Shown piece by piece: positions 25,785 through 33,820 of a DNA stretch of 64,000 bases (positions are counted from its first letter, which is position 1; every line of letters starts with the position of its first letter). The DNA comes from Aureicoccus marinus. Lineage in GTDB: Bacteria; Bacteroidota; Bacteroidia; Flavobacteriales; Flavobacteriaceae. The stretch is taken from NCBI RefSeq assembly GCF_002954325.1, contig NZ_MQVX01000001.1, positions 1,739,205 to 1,803,204 on the forward strand, written 5' to 3'. The notes under the pieces were generated by a model, which was given only the letters and a program-made list of their open reading frames with translations, was not told the DNA's origin and searched no databases. Made by a program: the position numbers and the translations under genes.

Positions 25785-26678
25785 CTATTGTTTTTGTATC
25801 TCTTCTTTTGTTTTGGCCGAAGGGGTGCCCGGAATTCCTTCCAGGATGGATCGGATCCCGTTGATCTTTTCCATCTCAGCATAGAGCTCTTCCCATTGCT
25901 CCTCCTCCATTTTGTTTTTAAATTCTGTCAGGTGTTTAATATAGTCGCCGAGGGCCTCAAGAACGGCTTGGCTGTTTTGTTCAAATATGGGTGTCCACAT
26001 GGCCGGTGAACTCTTGGCCAAGCGAACCGTACTTTCGAATCCACTACCCGCCATGTCAAAAATGTCTCTTTCACTCTGCTCCTCTCGCATGACCGTTTTG
26101 CCCAGCATAAAAGAACTGATATGAGAAAGATGCGAAACAAAGGCAATCTGACGATCGTGGGTATCTGGATTCATAAATCGGATACGCATTCCCAGGGCCT
26201 GAAACAATTCCCTGGCTCTTTCCTGGAACTCAAAACCGCTGCGCTCTACTTCGCAAACAATATTGGTCTTGCCGTGAAAAAGCCCACTAATTGCAGCCTC
26301 CGGGCCTGTATTTTCGGTACCCGCAATAGGATGAGCTGCCACGTATTGATGCCTTTTCGGGTGGTTACTCAAGCGTTTACACAGCTGGGACTTAGTGGAA
26401 CCGGTGTCCCACACCAAACAGTCTTGGTGTATGGCATCCATCACTTCAACCAAAGCATCTGGCAAGGCATTGACCGGAATACAAAGCACAACCATATCGG
26501 CCCTGTCAAAATCATCGGCCGTACCAATGCGATCCACCAAACCTAACTCGACCGCTTTCTGCTCATGAGACTGCTTAGCGTCCATACCAACGAACTCCGC
26601 CTCGGGATACAAAGGCCTCATGTCCTTGGCCAGTGATCCTCCCATTAACCCCAATCCTTTGACGATTACTGTCTTCAT
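25785..26678 (-). CDS. tyrA: prephenate dehydrogenase
   Basis: 297 residues. The N-terminal Rossmann motif GLGLMGGSLAKDM binds NAD(P). The catalytic His region is AAHPIAGTENTGPEAA, and VSHLSHISSFML follows. No ACT or mutase domain is attached. It oxidatively decarboxylates prephenate to 4-hydroxyphenylpyruvate for tyrosine. It overlaps the aminotransferase gene by 4 bases (ATGA type) and is 1 base from the DAHP synthase gene, so translation of the operon is coupled. Confidence 0.94.
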   Translation of the reverse strand: MKTVIVKGLGLMGGSLAKDMRPLYPEAEFVGMDAKQSHEQKAVELGLVDRIGTADDFDRADMVVLCIPVNALPDALVEVMDAIHQDCLVWDTGSTKSQLCKRLSNHPKRHQYVAAHPIAGTENTGPEAAISGLFHGKTNIVCEVERSGFEFQERARELFQALGMRIRFMNPDTHDRQIAFVSHLSHISSFMLGKTVMREEQSERDIFDMAGSGFESTVRLAKSSPAMWTPIFEQNSQAVLEALGDYIKHLTEFKNKMEEEQWEELYAEMEKINGIRSILEGIPGTPSAKTKEEIQKQ

Positions 26679-27835
26679 GATCCACCTGCTTTTACACGTT
26701 GCACAGCTTCTTGAATTCGGGCTTCCTCAACACAAAGCGAGAAGCGTATAAATCCTTCCCCTGAGGGACCAAAAACAGTCCCCGGAGCGACAAATAAGGA
26801 GTGCTCGTACAACAATTCATCACTATAGGCCTCGGAGTTCTTCGCCCCTTTTGGCAATTGAGCCCAGACAAAAAGACCTGAACTCTTTTCCGAGAATTCG
26901 CACTGCAATTGCTCAGCCAGGGTCCAAACAGCGTCCCGTCTTTTCGCATAGGTACTATTCAATTCAGACAACCATTGCTTATCGGTTTGGAGTGCCGCTA
27001 CAGCAGCCTGTTGAATCCCATAAAACATACCGGAATCCATATTGCTTTTCACCTTCAATACCGCTTGAATAAGATCCGCCGAACCGACGAGCATTCCCAC
27101 GCGCCAACCGGCCATATTAAAGGATTTACTCAAGCTGTTCAATTCTAAGGCAGACACCTGCATTTCCATCGCCAACCGCATTAAACTCAAAGGCTCATCG
27201 TTTAAGATCAGGCCATAAGGATTGTCGTTGATAGGAAGTATTTCGTTGCGTTTACAAAAGTTTAGAAGCGCTTTTAATTGATCCGGTTCCGCCTTCGCGC
27301 CACTGGGCATATGGGGGTAGTTAATCCACATCAGTTTAACTCCACGGAGGTCTTCCTGTTCTAAGGCGTCCAAATCCGGAAACCAATTGTTCTCGGCGCT
27401 CAAAGAGTAGGTCAATGCTTCGGCTTCCACCATTCGACTTACAGAGGCATAGGTGGGATAACCCGGATCCGGTAAGAGTACACGATCGCCTGGATTAAGA
27501 AAAGCCAGACTAATGTGCATAATGCCCTCTTTGGAACCCATCAGCGGGAGAACTTCCGATTGCGGATTGAGTTCAACCTGATAAAAACTCTTGTAAAAGC
27601 CCGACATCGCCTCCCGGAGGGCAGGTATTCCCTGGTAGCTTTGGTATTGGTGCACGCCTTGATGCCCGAGTGCATCTTGCAAAGCCATAAGCACCTTGGG
27701 ATGAGGCGCCAAATCCGGGCTCCCTATACCTAAATTGATGATGGGCTTTCCGTCGGCCTGCAGTTGTCTGACCTCCCGCAGCTTTTTAGAAAAGTAGTAT
27801 TCCTCTACTTGTTGAAGTCGTTTAGCCGTGTTCAT
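26675..27835 (-). CDS. class I/II PLP-dependent aminotransferase of the aromatic operon
   Basis: 386 residues. The PLP Lys is in SLSKSFNMAGWRVGML; the Asn and Arg of the aspartate aminotransferase fold are in NYPHMPSGA and IRFSLC. It belongs to subgroup I-gamma/beta, near LL-diaminopimelate and aspartate aminotransferases. Lying between pheA and tyrA, it probably transaminates phenylpyruvate and hydroxyphenylpyruvate, or prephenate; that follows from its place, not from specific residues. It overlaps both neighbours by 4 bases. Confidence 0.9.
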   Translation of the reverse strand: MNTAKRLQQVEEYYFSKKLREVRQLQADGKPIINLGIGSPDLAPHPKVLMALQDALGHQGVHQYQSYQGIPALREAMSGFYKSFYQVELNPQSEVLPLMGSKEGIMHISLAFLNPGDRVLLPDPGYPTYASVSRMVEAEALTYSLSAENNWFPDLDALEQEDLRGVKLMWINYPHMPSGAKAEPDQLKALLNFCKRNEILPINDNPYGLILNDEPLSLMRLAMEMQVSALELNSLSKSFNMAGWRVGMLVGSADLIQAVLKVKSNMDSGMFYGIQQAAVAALQTDKQWLSELNSTYAKRRDAVWTLAEQLQCEFSEKSSGLFVWAQLPKGAKNSEAYSDELLYEHSLFVAPGTVFGPSGEGFIRFSLCVEEARIQEAVQRVKAGGS

Positions 27836-28674
27836 GATTTCAAGGCGTTTGTGTATTCTCCCAAAACCTGGAAGTGTTCGGTCATTATGGTCAATAAGGC
27901 GTGGGCCTTTTCAAAGTGACGGTATTCTTCAAAGGTGACATCCACAAAGAAGGCGTACTTCCATGGGGTCTCAATAACGGGCAGGGATTGGATCTTGGTC
28001 AGATTCAAATGACAATCGCTCATGACATTAAGTACAGTAGCAAGACTACCCCTTTTGTGATCCGTGATAAAGCGCAAAGATGCCTTATTAATCTCTCCCT
28101 GCTTGGTTGCTTCCAACTCCAATTGATCTCGCAGCTGCAAGGCGATAAAACGGGTCGCGTTATTTTGAATGGTCTGAACATCTTCTCTTAGGACTTCCAA
28201 ACCATACATCTGTGCCGCCATCGGTGGTGCAATGGCAGCTACCTGAGACAATCCTTTTTCTGCAATCTGCTGGGCCACCAAAGCGGTGTCGGCAGCTTCA
28301 ACCAATTTGAGGTGCGGGTACTGTCCCAAAAAATCTTTACACTGCAAAAGCGCCATCGGATGGGAGTGCACCTCTTCTATTTGTTCCATCTTCTGTCCAG
28401 CGCTTGCCATGATATGGTGCCGAATAGATTGGTAGTGCTCCCCGGTTATGGCGATTTGGTGTTGATGGACCAAAGCGTAATTCGGAATGATGGAGCCGGC
28501 GATAGAGTTTTCGATCGCCATCACGGCCTGATCGGCCTTTTGGCTAAGCAGCGCTTGCACCAAAGCATCAAAAGAGAGACACTCAACCAGCGTGATCTTC
28601 GAACCAAAATAATCCAGAGCCACCTGGTGGTGATTGGATCCTGCTACTCCCTGTATGGCAATCTTTAAATTCAT
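27832..28674 (-). CDS. pheA: prephenate dehydratase
   Basis: 280 residues from the ATG at 28674 (MNLKIAIQGVAGS), the normal family N-terminus; a longer frame start exists but would run through the terminator upstream. The PDT domain covers ~1-180 and the ACT domain ~195-275 (RGSLATVLNVMSDCHLNLTKIQSLP), which binds phenylalanine for feedback inhibition. The catalytic Thr segment is NNATRFIAL. It turns prephenate into phenylpyruvate. First structural gene of the aromatic operon; its start codon lies only 3 bases after the T run of the attenuator. Confidence 0.94.
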   Translation of the reverse strand: MNLKIAIQGVAGSNHHQVALDYFGSKITLVECLSFDALVQALLSQKADQAVMAIENSIAGSIIPNYALVHQHQIAITGEHYQSIRHHIMASAGQKMEQIEEVHSHPMALLQCKDFLGQYPHLKLVEAADTALVAQQIAEKGLSQVAAIAPPMAAQMYGLEVLREDVQTIQNNATRFIALQLRDQLELEATKQGEINKASLRFITDHKRGSLATVLNVMSDCHLNLTKIQSLPVIETPWKYAFFVDVTFEEYRHFEKAHALLTIMTEHFQVLGEYTNALKS

Positions 28675-28677
28675 CGC

Positions 28678-28710
28678 AAAAAAAAAGCCTCGAACGCTTT
28701 GGTCGAGACT
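28678..28710 (-). terminator. attenuator (intrinsic terminator) in the leader of the aromatic operon
   Basis: On the minus strand AGTCTCGA (28710-28703) pairs with TCGAGGCT (28693-28686), one G-T pair, loop of 9, followed directly by nine T. It lies 24 bases after the leader-peptide stop. A possible antiterminator partner, GGGACT at 28747-28742 inside the leader frame, can pair with AGTCTC of the terminator's first arm. Confidence 0.82.
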
Positions 28711-28734
28711 CACATATACTTTAGTTGCATATTA

Positions 28735-28809
28735 CTAGAAAAGTCCCTCCCTGCCTTTGGCAAAAAAGAAATAATATCCGTTCCAGAAATACGTGTTAAT
28801 CAAACTCAT
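28735..28809 (-). CDS. aromatic leader peptide controlling the pheA-tyrA-aroF operon
   Basis: A 24-codon frame from ATG 28809 to TAG 28735. Residues 7-16 read TYR-PHE-TRP-Asn-Gly-TYR-TYR-PHE-PHE-PHE, and the last residue is Phe: nine of 24 residues are aromatic. It ends 24 bases before an intrinsic terminator and 60 bases before pheA. This is the layout of transcription attenuation by ribosome stalling: scarcity of charged Tyr, Phe or Trp tRNA holds the ribosome at codons 7-16, leaves GGGACT (28747-28742) free to pair with the terminator's 5' arm and lets transcription continue. When the ribosome reaches the stop it covers that segment and the terminator forms. The frame and composition are seen directly; the mechanism is inference from known leader systems. 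Confidence 0.8.
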   Translation of the reverse strand: MSLINTYFWNGYYFFFAKGREGLF

Positions 28810-29018
28810 AGATGGCTAATTTAACCATTGCCACCATTTTGCAAAGAACCAAGCGGTATTTTTTTGAATTTTTCAACAGACTCGCCTTTACGTTGATAAA
28901 TTCGCGATAGGAACCATTTTTTTTAGCATTTGACCAAGAGTAATACGTGACGAAAGCACGAACAATGAGGGTAAAAAGTGAGGAGGAACCCCTATTTTTG
29001 AAGGACTTAGTCTTGCCT

Positions 29019-29912
29019 ATGTCTATTGAAGTAGTAGAAATCAAAAAGTCCTTTGGCGAACAACAAGCCCTGAAAGGAATTAGTTTTTCGATCCCCAAAG
29101 GAGAAATTGTCGGTTTCCTTGGCCCAAATGGTGCCGGTAAATCAACGATGATGCGGATACTGACCACCTACTATTCCGCTGACGAGGGTCAAGGCATGGT
29201 ATGCGGCCTAAACCTAAAAGAAGAAGGAAAAGAAATTCGTACCCGCATTGGGTATTTACCGGAACACAACCCCCTTTATACAGATCAATATGTTCGAGAA
29301 TACTTGCATTTTGTTCGCCAGCTTTGTTCCGCACCCAAAGAGCGGGTGGAAGAACTCATCCTCAAAACCGGTCTAAAAGACGAGGCACACAAACGCATTG
29401 GGCAATTATCCAAAGGTTACCGCCAGCGCGTTGGTCTGGCTGCGGCCTTGATGAATGATCCGGAAGTGCTCTTGCTGGATGAACCAACCACAGGACTAGA
29501 CCCCAATCAACTCATCTCCATCAGGCAGCTTATTCGGGATCTGGGAAAAGACCGGACCATTCTCTTTTCGACCCACATCATGAAGGAAGTAGAAGCCGTT
29601 TGTGATCGTGTTCTCATTATAAACAAAGGAGAATTGGTGGCCGATAATCCTTTAAGCGAGTTACAGGCCTCAGAAAAACAGATAATCGAAGTAGAATTTG
29701 ATTACCGGGTGGAAGAAGTACTGCTACAAAAAATTCCAGACGTTACCGAAGTTGTGAACAAAGAAGGCTTCTGCTACGAGCTAAGCTTTTCTACTCAAGA
29801 AGATCGCCGCCCAGCTGTATTTGATTTTGCCCATGATAATCAATTAAAGACCCTGAATCTTAACAGAAAAACAGCTTCCCTTGAGGAGCTCTTCAACAAT
29901 CTTACCCATTGA
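29019..29912 (+). CDS. gldA: gliding motility ABC transporter ATP-binding subunit GldA
   Basis: 297 residues from the ATG at 29019, giving the family start MSIEVVEIKKSFGEQQALKG; an in-frame ATG at 28947 adds 24 residues. Walker A GPNGAGKST, signature LSKGYRQRV, Walker B VLLLDEPTTGLD and the switch His (FSTHIMKE) are all present. The C-terminal ~75 residues are the extension typical of GldA. With GldF and GldG, not in this window, it forms an ABC transporter required for gliding in Flavobacterium. It is divergent from the pheA leader and overlaps the end of the convergent serine hydrolase gene by 11 bases. Confidence 0.88.
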   Translation: MSIEVVEIKKSFGEQQALKGISFSIPKGEIVGFLGPNGAGKSTMMRILTTYYSADEGQGMVCGLNLKEEGKEIRTRIGYLPEHNPLYTDQYVREYLHFVRQLCSAPKERVEELILKTGLKDEAHKRIGQLSKGYRQRVGLAAALMNDPEVLLLDEPTTGLDPNQLISIRQLIRDLGKDRTILFSTHIMKEVEAVCDRVLIINKGELVADNPLSELQASEKQIIEVEFDYRVEEVLLQKIPDVTEVVNKEGFCYELSFSTQEDRRPAVFDFAHDNQLKTLNLNRKTASLEELFNNLTH

Positions 29913-30990
29913 TATGGCGCAAAGCCGCATCGATGGCTTCATCTAGTTCAGGCTGTACCTTGGGATCACTAGAATTGATCAGGATGCTAACGACCAAACG
30001 CTCATGAGGGTATACATAAAAGTTGGTATAGGCTCCAACACTATTGCCCACATGTCCGTAATAATGTCGTCCAGCTATATCCTGACTCGCTTGCCAACCA
30101 AGCCCGTAATAGACATTCTTTCCTAAAACAATCTGCGGAGCCAAAAACTCTTGCATCAGCTCGGGACGCACAAAGTTTTCCTTTAAGATCGCCTGCCCTA
30201 AAGTGGCGATATCAGCCGCTGTAGAGAGGTAGCCTCCTCCGGCTAGTTTATAGAAATTATTGACCTTAAGCGCTTTTCTAAAACCAGAACCGCTCCGGGT
30301 ATAAAAGCGAACCACTTCGTTCTTCTTCAATTTGTTCAGACTGCGCTTGCGCGCTTCCGGGGTGGTATGAAGCATATGGAGAGGCTTGAGCACTTCTTTT
30401 TCGACATACTCTTCAAAGGGCATGCCCGCAGCCTTTTCCATCGCCAAAGAAAGAAGAACAAAGTCCAGGCTGGTATAGATAAAATCTGATCCAGGAATAT
30501 AAGCTAAAGGTTCCTTGCTGAACAAGCCGGTTCCTTCTTCAATAGTCATGCTTCGATTTAAAGCATACTCTTTCCCTTTGTAAGCCCGAATACCTGCCGT
30601 ATGACTGGCCAATTGTTTCAAGGTGAAATCAAATTGCTTTTTGGGATAGTCTGGAACATGCTTGTAAAACGAATCGTCCAAATCAACCAATCCCTGTTCG
30701 ACCATTCTAGCTAAAGCAACACCGGTTATACATTTTGAAATACTTGCTATTCTAAAGTAAGTGTTGGCCGGATCAATGGGGTTTTTTGAACTGTTGGCCA
30801 AACCGCCAAATCCTTTTTCAAAAAGGATCTCCTCATCGCGACGAAAGCTAACCGCCATTCCTGGGACTTTACCTTTTGCATGAAGGTTGTGCAAGAGAGC
30901 TTCACTCAGTTCAAAACCGTGCAGATCTGTTGTCTTTTTGACGCGTTTATTACTGCCAAAAAGACCAAAAAATACAGGGGTAGGAGCCAT
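29902..30990 (-). CDS. serine hydrolase, beta-lactamase class C / penicillin-binding-protein-like
   Basis: 362 residues. The SxxK motif is SISK (in FRIASISKCITGVALARM), and YTSLD holds the second-motif Tyr. The third motif is HVGNSVG near the C-terminus. These support a Ser-Lys-Tyr acyl enzyme. No strong signal peptide is visible at the N-terminus, though a short hydrophobic stretch (PTPVFFGLFG) is present. Family members are esterases, D-aminopeptidases or peptidases more often than true beta-lactamases, and resistance is not implied. Convergent with gldA. Confidence 0.88.
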   Translation of the reverse strand: MAPTPVFFGLFGSNKRVKKTTDLHGFELSEALLHNLHAKGKVPGMAVSFRRDEEILFEKGFGGLANSSKNPIDPANTYFRIASISKCITGVALARMVEQGLVDLDDSFYKHVPDYPKKQFDFTLKQLASHTAGIRAYKGKEYALNRSMTIEEGTGLFSKEPLAYIPGSDFIYTSLDFVLLSLAMEKAAGMPFEEYVEKEVLKPLHMLHTTPEARKRSLNKLKKNEVVRFYTRSGSGFRKALKVNNFYKLAGGGYLSTAADIATLGQAILKENFVRPELMQEFLAPQIVLGKNVYYGLGWQASQDIAGRHYYGHVGNSVGAYTNFYVYPHERLVVSILINSSDPKVQPELDEAIDAALRHING

Positions 30991-31063
30991 AGGGGGTAGT
31001 TACGTGGTTGGTGTTTGGGGTATTTTCGGAACGTGAAGTTAAACACAAACTTCTTAATTCAAC

Positions 31064-31837
31064 TCAATTTTCCGATGAAAAGCGCAGGCGTCCATTAAAG
31101 AGTTCATCGACCTCTACTTGAGGTGGTCTACTGACCCCAATGACATCTCCATAACCCCGGATGACACCGCTTATTCGCTGTTGAGGATTCACGAAAACAT
31201 CGTTGGAACCCCGGTGGTCAACAACCACCTCCTGAGCGATTAATTCTGCCGCCTCCACCCGTGCGTCACCAGCGGCAATAACAATATTCAAAACATCGGC
31301 ATTCCCTGAAAATTGAACATAAGCGATTCCGTTAACCACCAACTGCAAGCGATCGCCCTGAAAGTCAATATCAAAACTTCCATCAGTCGCTTCCGTCTCA
31401 GGATTATTAAATCGCTCCGAAATCAAGGTCAGGTTATCGTAGTTCAAAGTACCCTCACTAGAGACCAAAAAACCCGTCCCACTTCTGACTTCACGCAATT
31501 CAGGTGCGGTAACATAGACAGTCGAAATACCGTAATCTCTAAACAGATTACATCGGTTTTCGTTGCGAAGAACTAAGCGATCTCCGATGACCTCAGCGTT
31601 TATTTCATTGAGCAGATTGGCCCCGGATTCTACCTCCACTCGGTACTCAGGACCTTGGCGTATCACTAGATTAAGGTTTTCAAAAACGGTAATTCGGCTA
31701 AAGGGGGACTCCAGGCGAACTTCTCGCTGAAGCGGGCCTGCGGTTTGCAAACAGTCCCCTACATTCTCAGAATTACATGAGAACAGCAGCGAAAACAGGG
31801 GTAACAAACGGAATACAATCTTTTTCATCCTCTTCAA
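31064..31837 (-). CDS. head-GIN-domain lipoprotein (DUF2807-like)
   Basis: 257 residues. A lipoprotein signal peptide ends at FSLLFSC (Cys near 21). The rest is a right-handed beta-helix-like repeat: short alternating strands with regularly placed Gly, Asn and Asp, starting SPFSRITVFENLNLVIRQG and containing VTAPELREVRSGTG, as in the putative auto-transporter head-GIN family. It lies on the outer or inner membrane surface; function unknown. It starts 1 base after the acyloxyacyl hydrolase stop, so the two are cotranscribed. Confidence 0.82.
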   Translation of the reverse strand: MKRMKKIVFRLLPLFSLLFSCNSENVGDCLQTAGPLQREVRLESPFSRITVFENLNLVIRQGPEYRVEVESGANLLNEINAEVIGDRLVLRNENRCNLFRDYGISTVYVTAPELREVRSGTGFLVSSEGTLNYDNLTLISERFNNPETEATDGSFDIDFQGDRLQLVVNGIAYVQFSGNADVLNIVIAAGDARVEAAELIAQEVVVDHRGSNDVFVNPQQRISGVIRGYGDVIGVSRPPQVEVDELFNGRLRFSSEN

Positions 31838-31838
31838 A

Positions 31839-32990
31839 TTACAATCGGTATCCTATTCCAAATTCAACGGCCTCCGCGGCAGCGGCGTGGGCTTTTAAAG
31901 TCAATGCGCCAAACCAATGGTCTCCGAAGTACCGCTGTAATCCGATCCTGTTATAGACCCGGCCTTCAAAATCATAAGGGTAGTACACATAATAACCCAG
32001 CTGGGTGATTACACTCATTTGATTTAAGCGCAACTCATGGCCCACGAAGACACCCGCCCTCTTCCAATCGGTGTCGGCGGCTATTGCTTCTTCCGGGAAG
32101 GATGTAGATCTAAACCGAATCAGCTCCCTTAAAAAGCCGGAAAAAAAGACATCTACTCCGCCTTGCAGCGCACTTTTCTGGCCTAAACGCTTATCGATAT
32201 AGATACTAGGAGTAACGAAGCCGTACTGGCCCGAACCGACGACATCTCCTTCATTTTGACCCGTCCGAAGCACAAAATTCCAAGTCCAGGAATGCTTTGG
32301 TTTATCTGTTTGAATGGCCTGTGGGATGAATTCCCTTTCTGACATTTCATCCAAGGTATAGGTCAAACCCACTTGAAAAGCGACCGTGTTGGTGGAAGCA
32401 TTTGGCGCTTTAAAATTGGCGTTGGAATAATGAATGAATGAAAGACCTACCGAAAGACCCAAAGATTTCCAGAGGTTTTCCCGATGATACCTGGCCATGA
32501 GCAAGGTACTGCTCAACAAATGAGAACCGTAGGCTGTATTGCGAAAGTTGTTTTGTCGGTCATAAGGGTTGGTGTTGTAGGCAATCCCCTGCCCAATTCT
32601 CAACTGCACTTGCCGCTTTAAAAAGTAAAAATTGTAGTGGGCATAAGCCCCAAAATGCTCCCCCAAGGTGGGGTTATTCATATCTTGATAGATAAAGGTA
32701 AACCCGGTATCCGGGTAATTGTAGAGAGACTCCCATTCTTCTTCACCATAACGCTTACGGTTCCAGGCAAGAATGAGACCTTCCGGATGGGCAGTGATCA
32801 AATGAGAAATATCGGGGTTGTGCCGAATAATACTCCCATAAAACAGGGAACCTTCAAGGACATAAGCCGGATTCCTTTCTTCCTGTGCAGTTAAGAGAGA
32901 AGAAAACAGCAAAAGGGAAAGGGCAAAATAAACGCGAAGTCCCTCGGTATACCTCTTTATCGTTCCATGAAGCTTATCCTTTGTGCTCAT
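31839..32990 (-). CDS. acyloxyacyl hydrolase family protein (PagL-related outer-membrane barrel)
   Basis: 383 residues. A signal-anchor or signal sequence lies at ~18-36 (VYFALSLLLFSSLLTAQ). The body is an outer-membrane beta-barrel with the family segment LSVGLSFIHYSNANFKAPN, whose His and Ser correspond to PagL catalytic residues, and it ends in an FGIGYRL beta-signal. PagL-type enzymes remove acyl chains from lipid A at the cell surface; activity here is inferred from family. The N-terminus carries ~17 polar residues before the hydrophobic part, so a later start is possible. Confidence 0.85.
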   Translation of the reverse strand: MSTKDKLHGTIKRYTEGLRVYFALSLLLFSSLLTAQEERNPAYVLEGSLFYGSIIRHNPDISHLITAHPEGLILAWNRKRYGEEEWESLYNYPDTGFTFIYQDMNNPTLGEHFGAYAHYNFYFLKRQVQLRIGQGIAYNTNPYDRQNNFRNTAYGSHLLSSTLLMARYHRENLWKSLGLSVGLSFIHYSNANFKAPNASTNTVAFQVGLTYTLDEMSEREFIPQAIQTDKPKHSWTWNFVLRTGQNEGDVVGSGQYGFVTPSIYIDKRLGQKSALQGGVDVFFSGFLRELIRFRSTSFPEEAIAADTDWKRAGVFVGHELRLNQMSVITQLGYYVYYPYDFEGRVYNRIGLQRYFGDHWFGALTLKAHAAAAEAVEFGIGYRL

Positions 32991-33023
32991 GGAAGATAAA
33001 ATTACGAATTAATTCACCCCTTC

Positions 33024-33659
33024 TTAAAATTGAATCCCACATTCACGATGAACCAATCCCTTGGTCGGATCGGTATAAGACCAATCCATTGGCAAATGAT
33101 ATCGATCGACATAATCGTGCAGATCCCCAGAGGTCCAATAGTAAAAAGGAGAAACCTTTAAAATTCCCTGTTGGCTGTAGCTCGCTATATCCAGTGTATC
33201 TCGAAAAGCCGTTTGCCCTTTGCGAATGTTGGTAAACCAAACATCCGGATCCAACTGGGCAAAAGCTCTGCGGAAAGGCTCCAATTTCACCAGTTCTGTA
33301 AAAGAAGTATGGCCTTTTTGGTCTACTCCCGGAACTCCATCAAACAGATCCAAGACTTCCGCAGTGCTCTTGTTCGGACGGTAAATCTTCAAATTCAAAC
33401 TCAATTGAGAAGAAAGCAGCATGGCATACTTCTTGGTCTCTTCGGTGTTGAATCCGGTATCGACCCACACCACCGGAATGTCTGGCATAATCTGGGTGAC
33501 GGCATGAATCAAAACAACGGAATAGGGCTTAAAATTGGTCGTTAACACCGGCTTATCGGCCTGTTCTAATCCCCAATGAATAGCTTCTTGAGCGGTTTCT
33601 TCGGAGACCAAAGGCCGTCGTTTTACCGGGTTGAAAGGTTGTTGAAAATAGGTTTTCAT
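33024..33659 (-). CDS. cysH: phosphoadenylyl-sulfate reductase, cluster-free type
   Basis: 211 residues from the ATG at 33659. An in-frame start at 33728 would translate the inverted repeat and promoter box and is rejected. The PAPS-reductase fold is visible (VVLIHAVTQIMPDIPVVWVDTGFNTEET), and the catalytic Cys lies in the C-terminal ECGIQF (ECGxH type). It is the only Cys in the protein, so the CC...CxxC cluster set of APS reductases is absent and PAPS is the likely substrate. It reduces PAPS to sulfite for cysteine and methionine. The usual cysDN and sulfite reductase genes are not adjacent. It follows metF by 160 bases. Confidence 0.9.
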   Translation of the reverse strand: MKTYFQQPFNPVKRRPLVSEETAQEAIHWGLEQADKPVLTTNFKPYSVVLIHAVTQIMPDIPVVWVDTGFNTEETKKYAMLLSSQLSLNLKIYRPNKSTAEVLDLFDGVPGVDQKGHTSFTELVKLEPFRRAFAQLDPDVWFTNIRKGQTAFRDTLDIASYSQQGILKVSPFYYWTSGDLHDYVDRYHLPMDWSYTDPTKGLVHRECGIQF

Positions 33660-33661
33660 AT

Positions 33662-33694
33662 AAATCCTATCGGTTTTATAGGATTTCAAAAATA
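33662..33694 (-). promoter_or_regulatory. promoter box and perfect inverted repeat upstream of cysH
   Basis: AAATCCTAT (33662-33670) and ATAGGATTT (33678-33686) form a 9-bp perfect inverted repeat with a 7-base spacer. Immediately upstream of it, on the minus strand, is TATTTTTG (33694-33687), an exact TAnnTTTG box. The repeat therefore covers the start-point region of the cysH transcript, 3 bases before the ATG, where a repressor would act. No good -33 TTG was found. A related half-site occurs before metY. Confidence 0.6.
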
Positions 33695-33820
33695 ACAATC
33701 TCGAACAAACCGAAAAATCATTTCCCAAAATTCTATTTAAAACTGCCGAATTACCACGAATACAAGTGGATTCTTATCAGATTCGCAAGGACTTGATGTG
33801 CTAATTAAGACTACTTTTTC

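Noticed and set aside
28796-29167. A 123-codon minus-strand frame between pheA and gldA
   Set aside because: It overlaps the gldA start and the leader peptide in another frame and shows no protein-like pattern.
29902-30990. Serine hydrolase as an antibiotic-resistance beta-lactamase
   Set aside because: The motifs define the class C-like fold only, and most chromosomal members in this group are other hydrolases.
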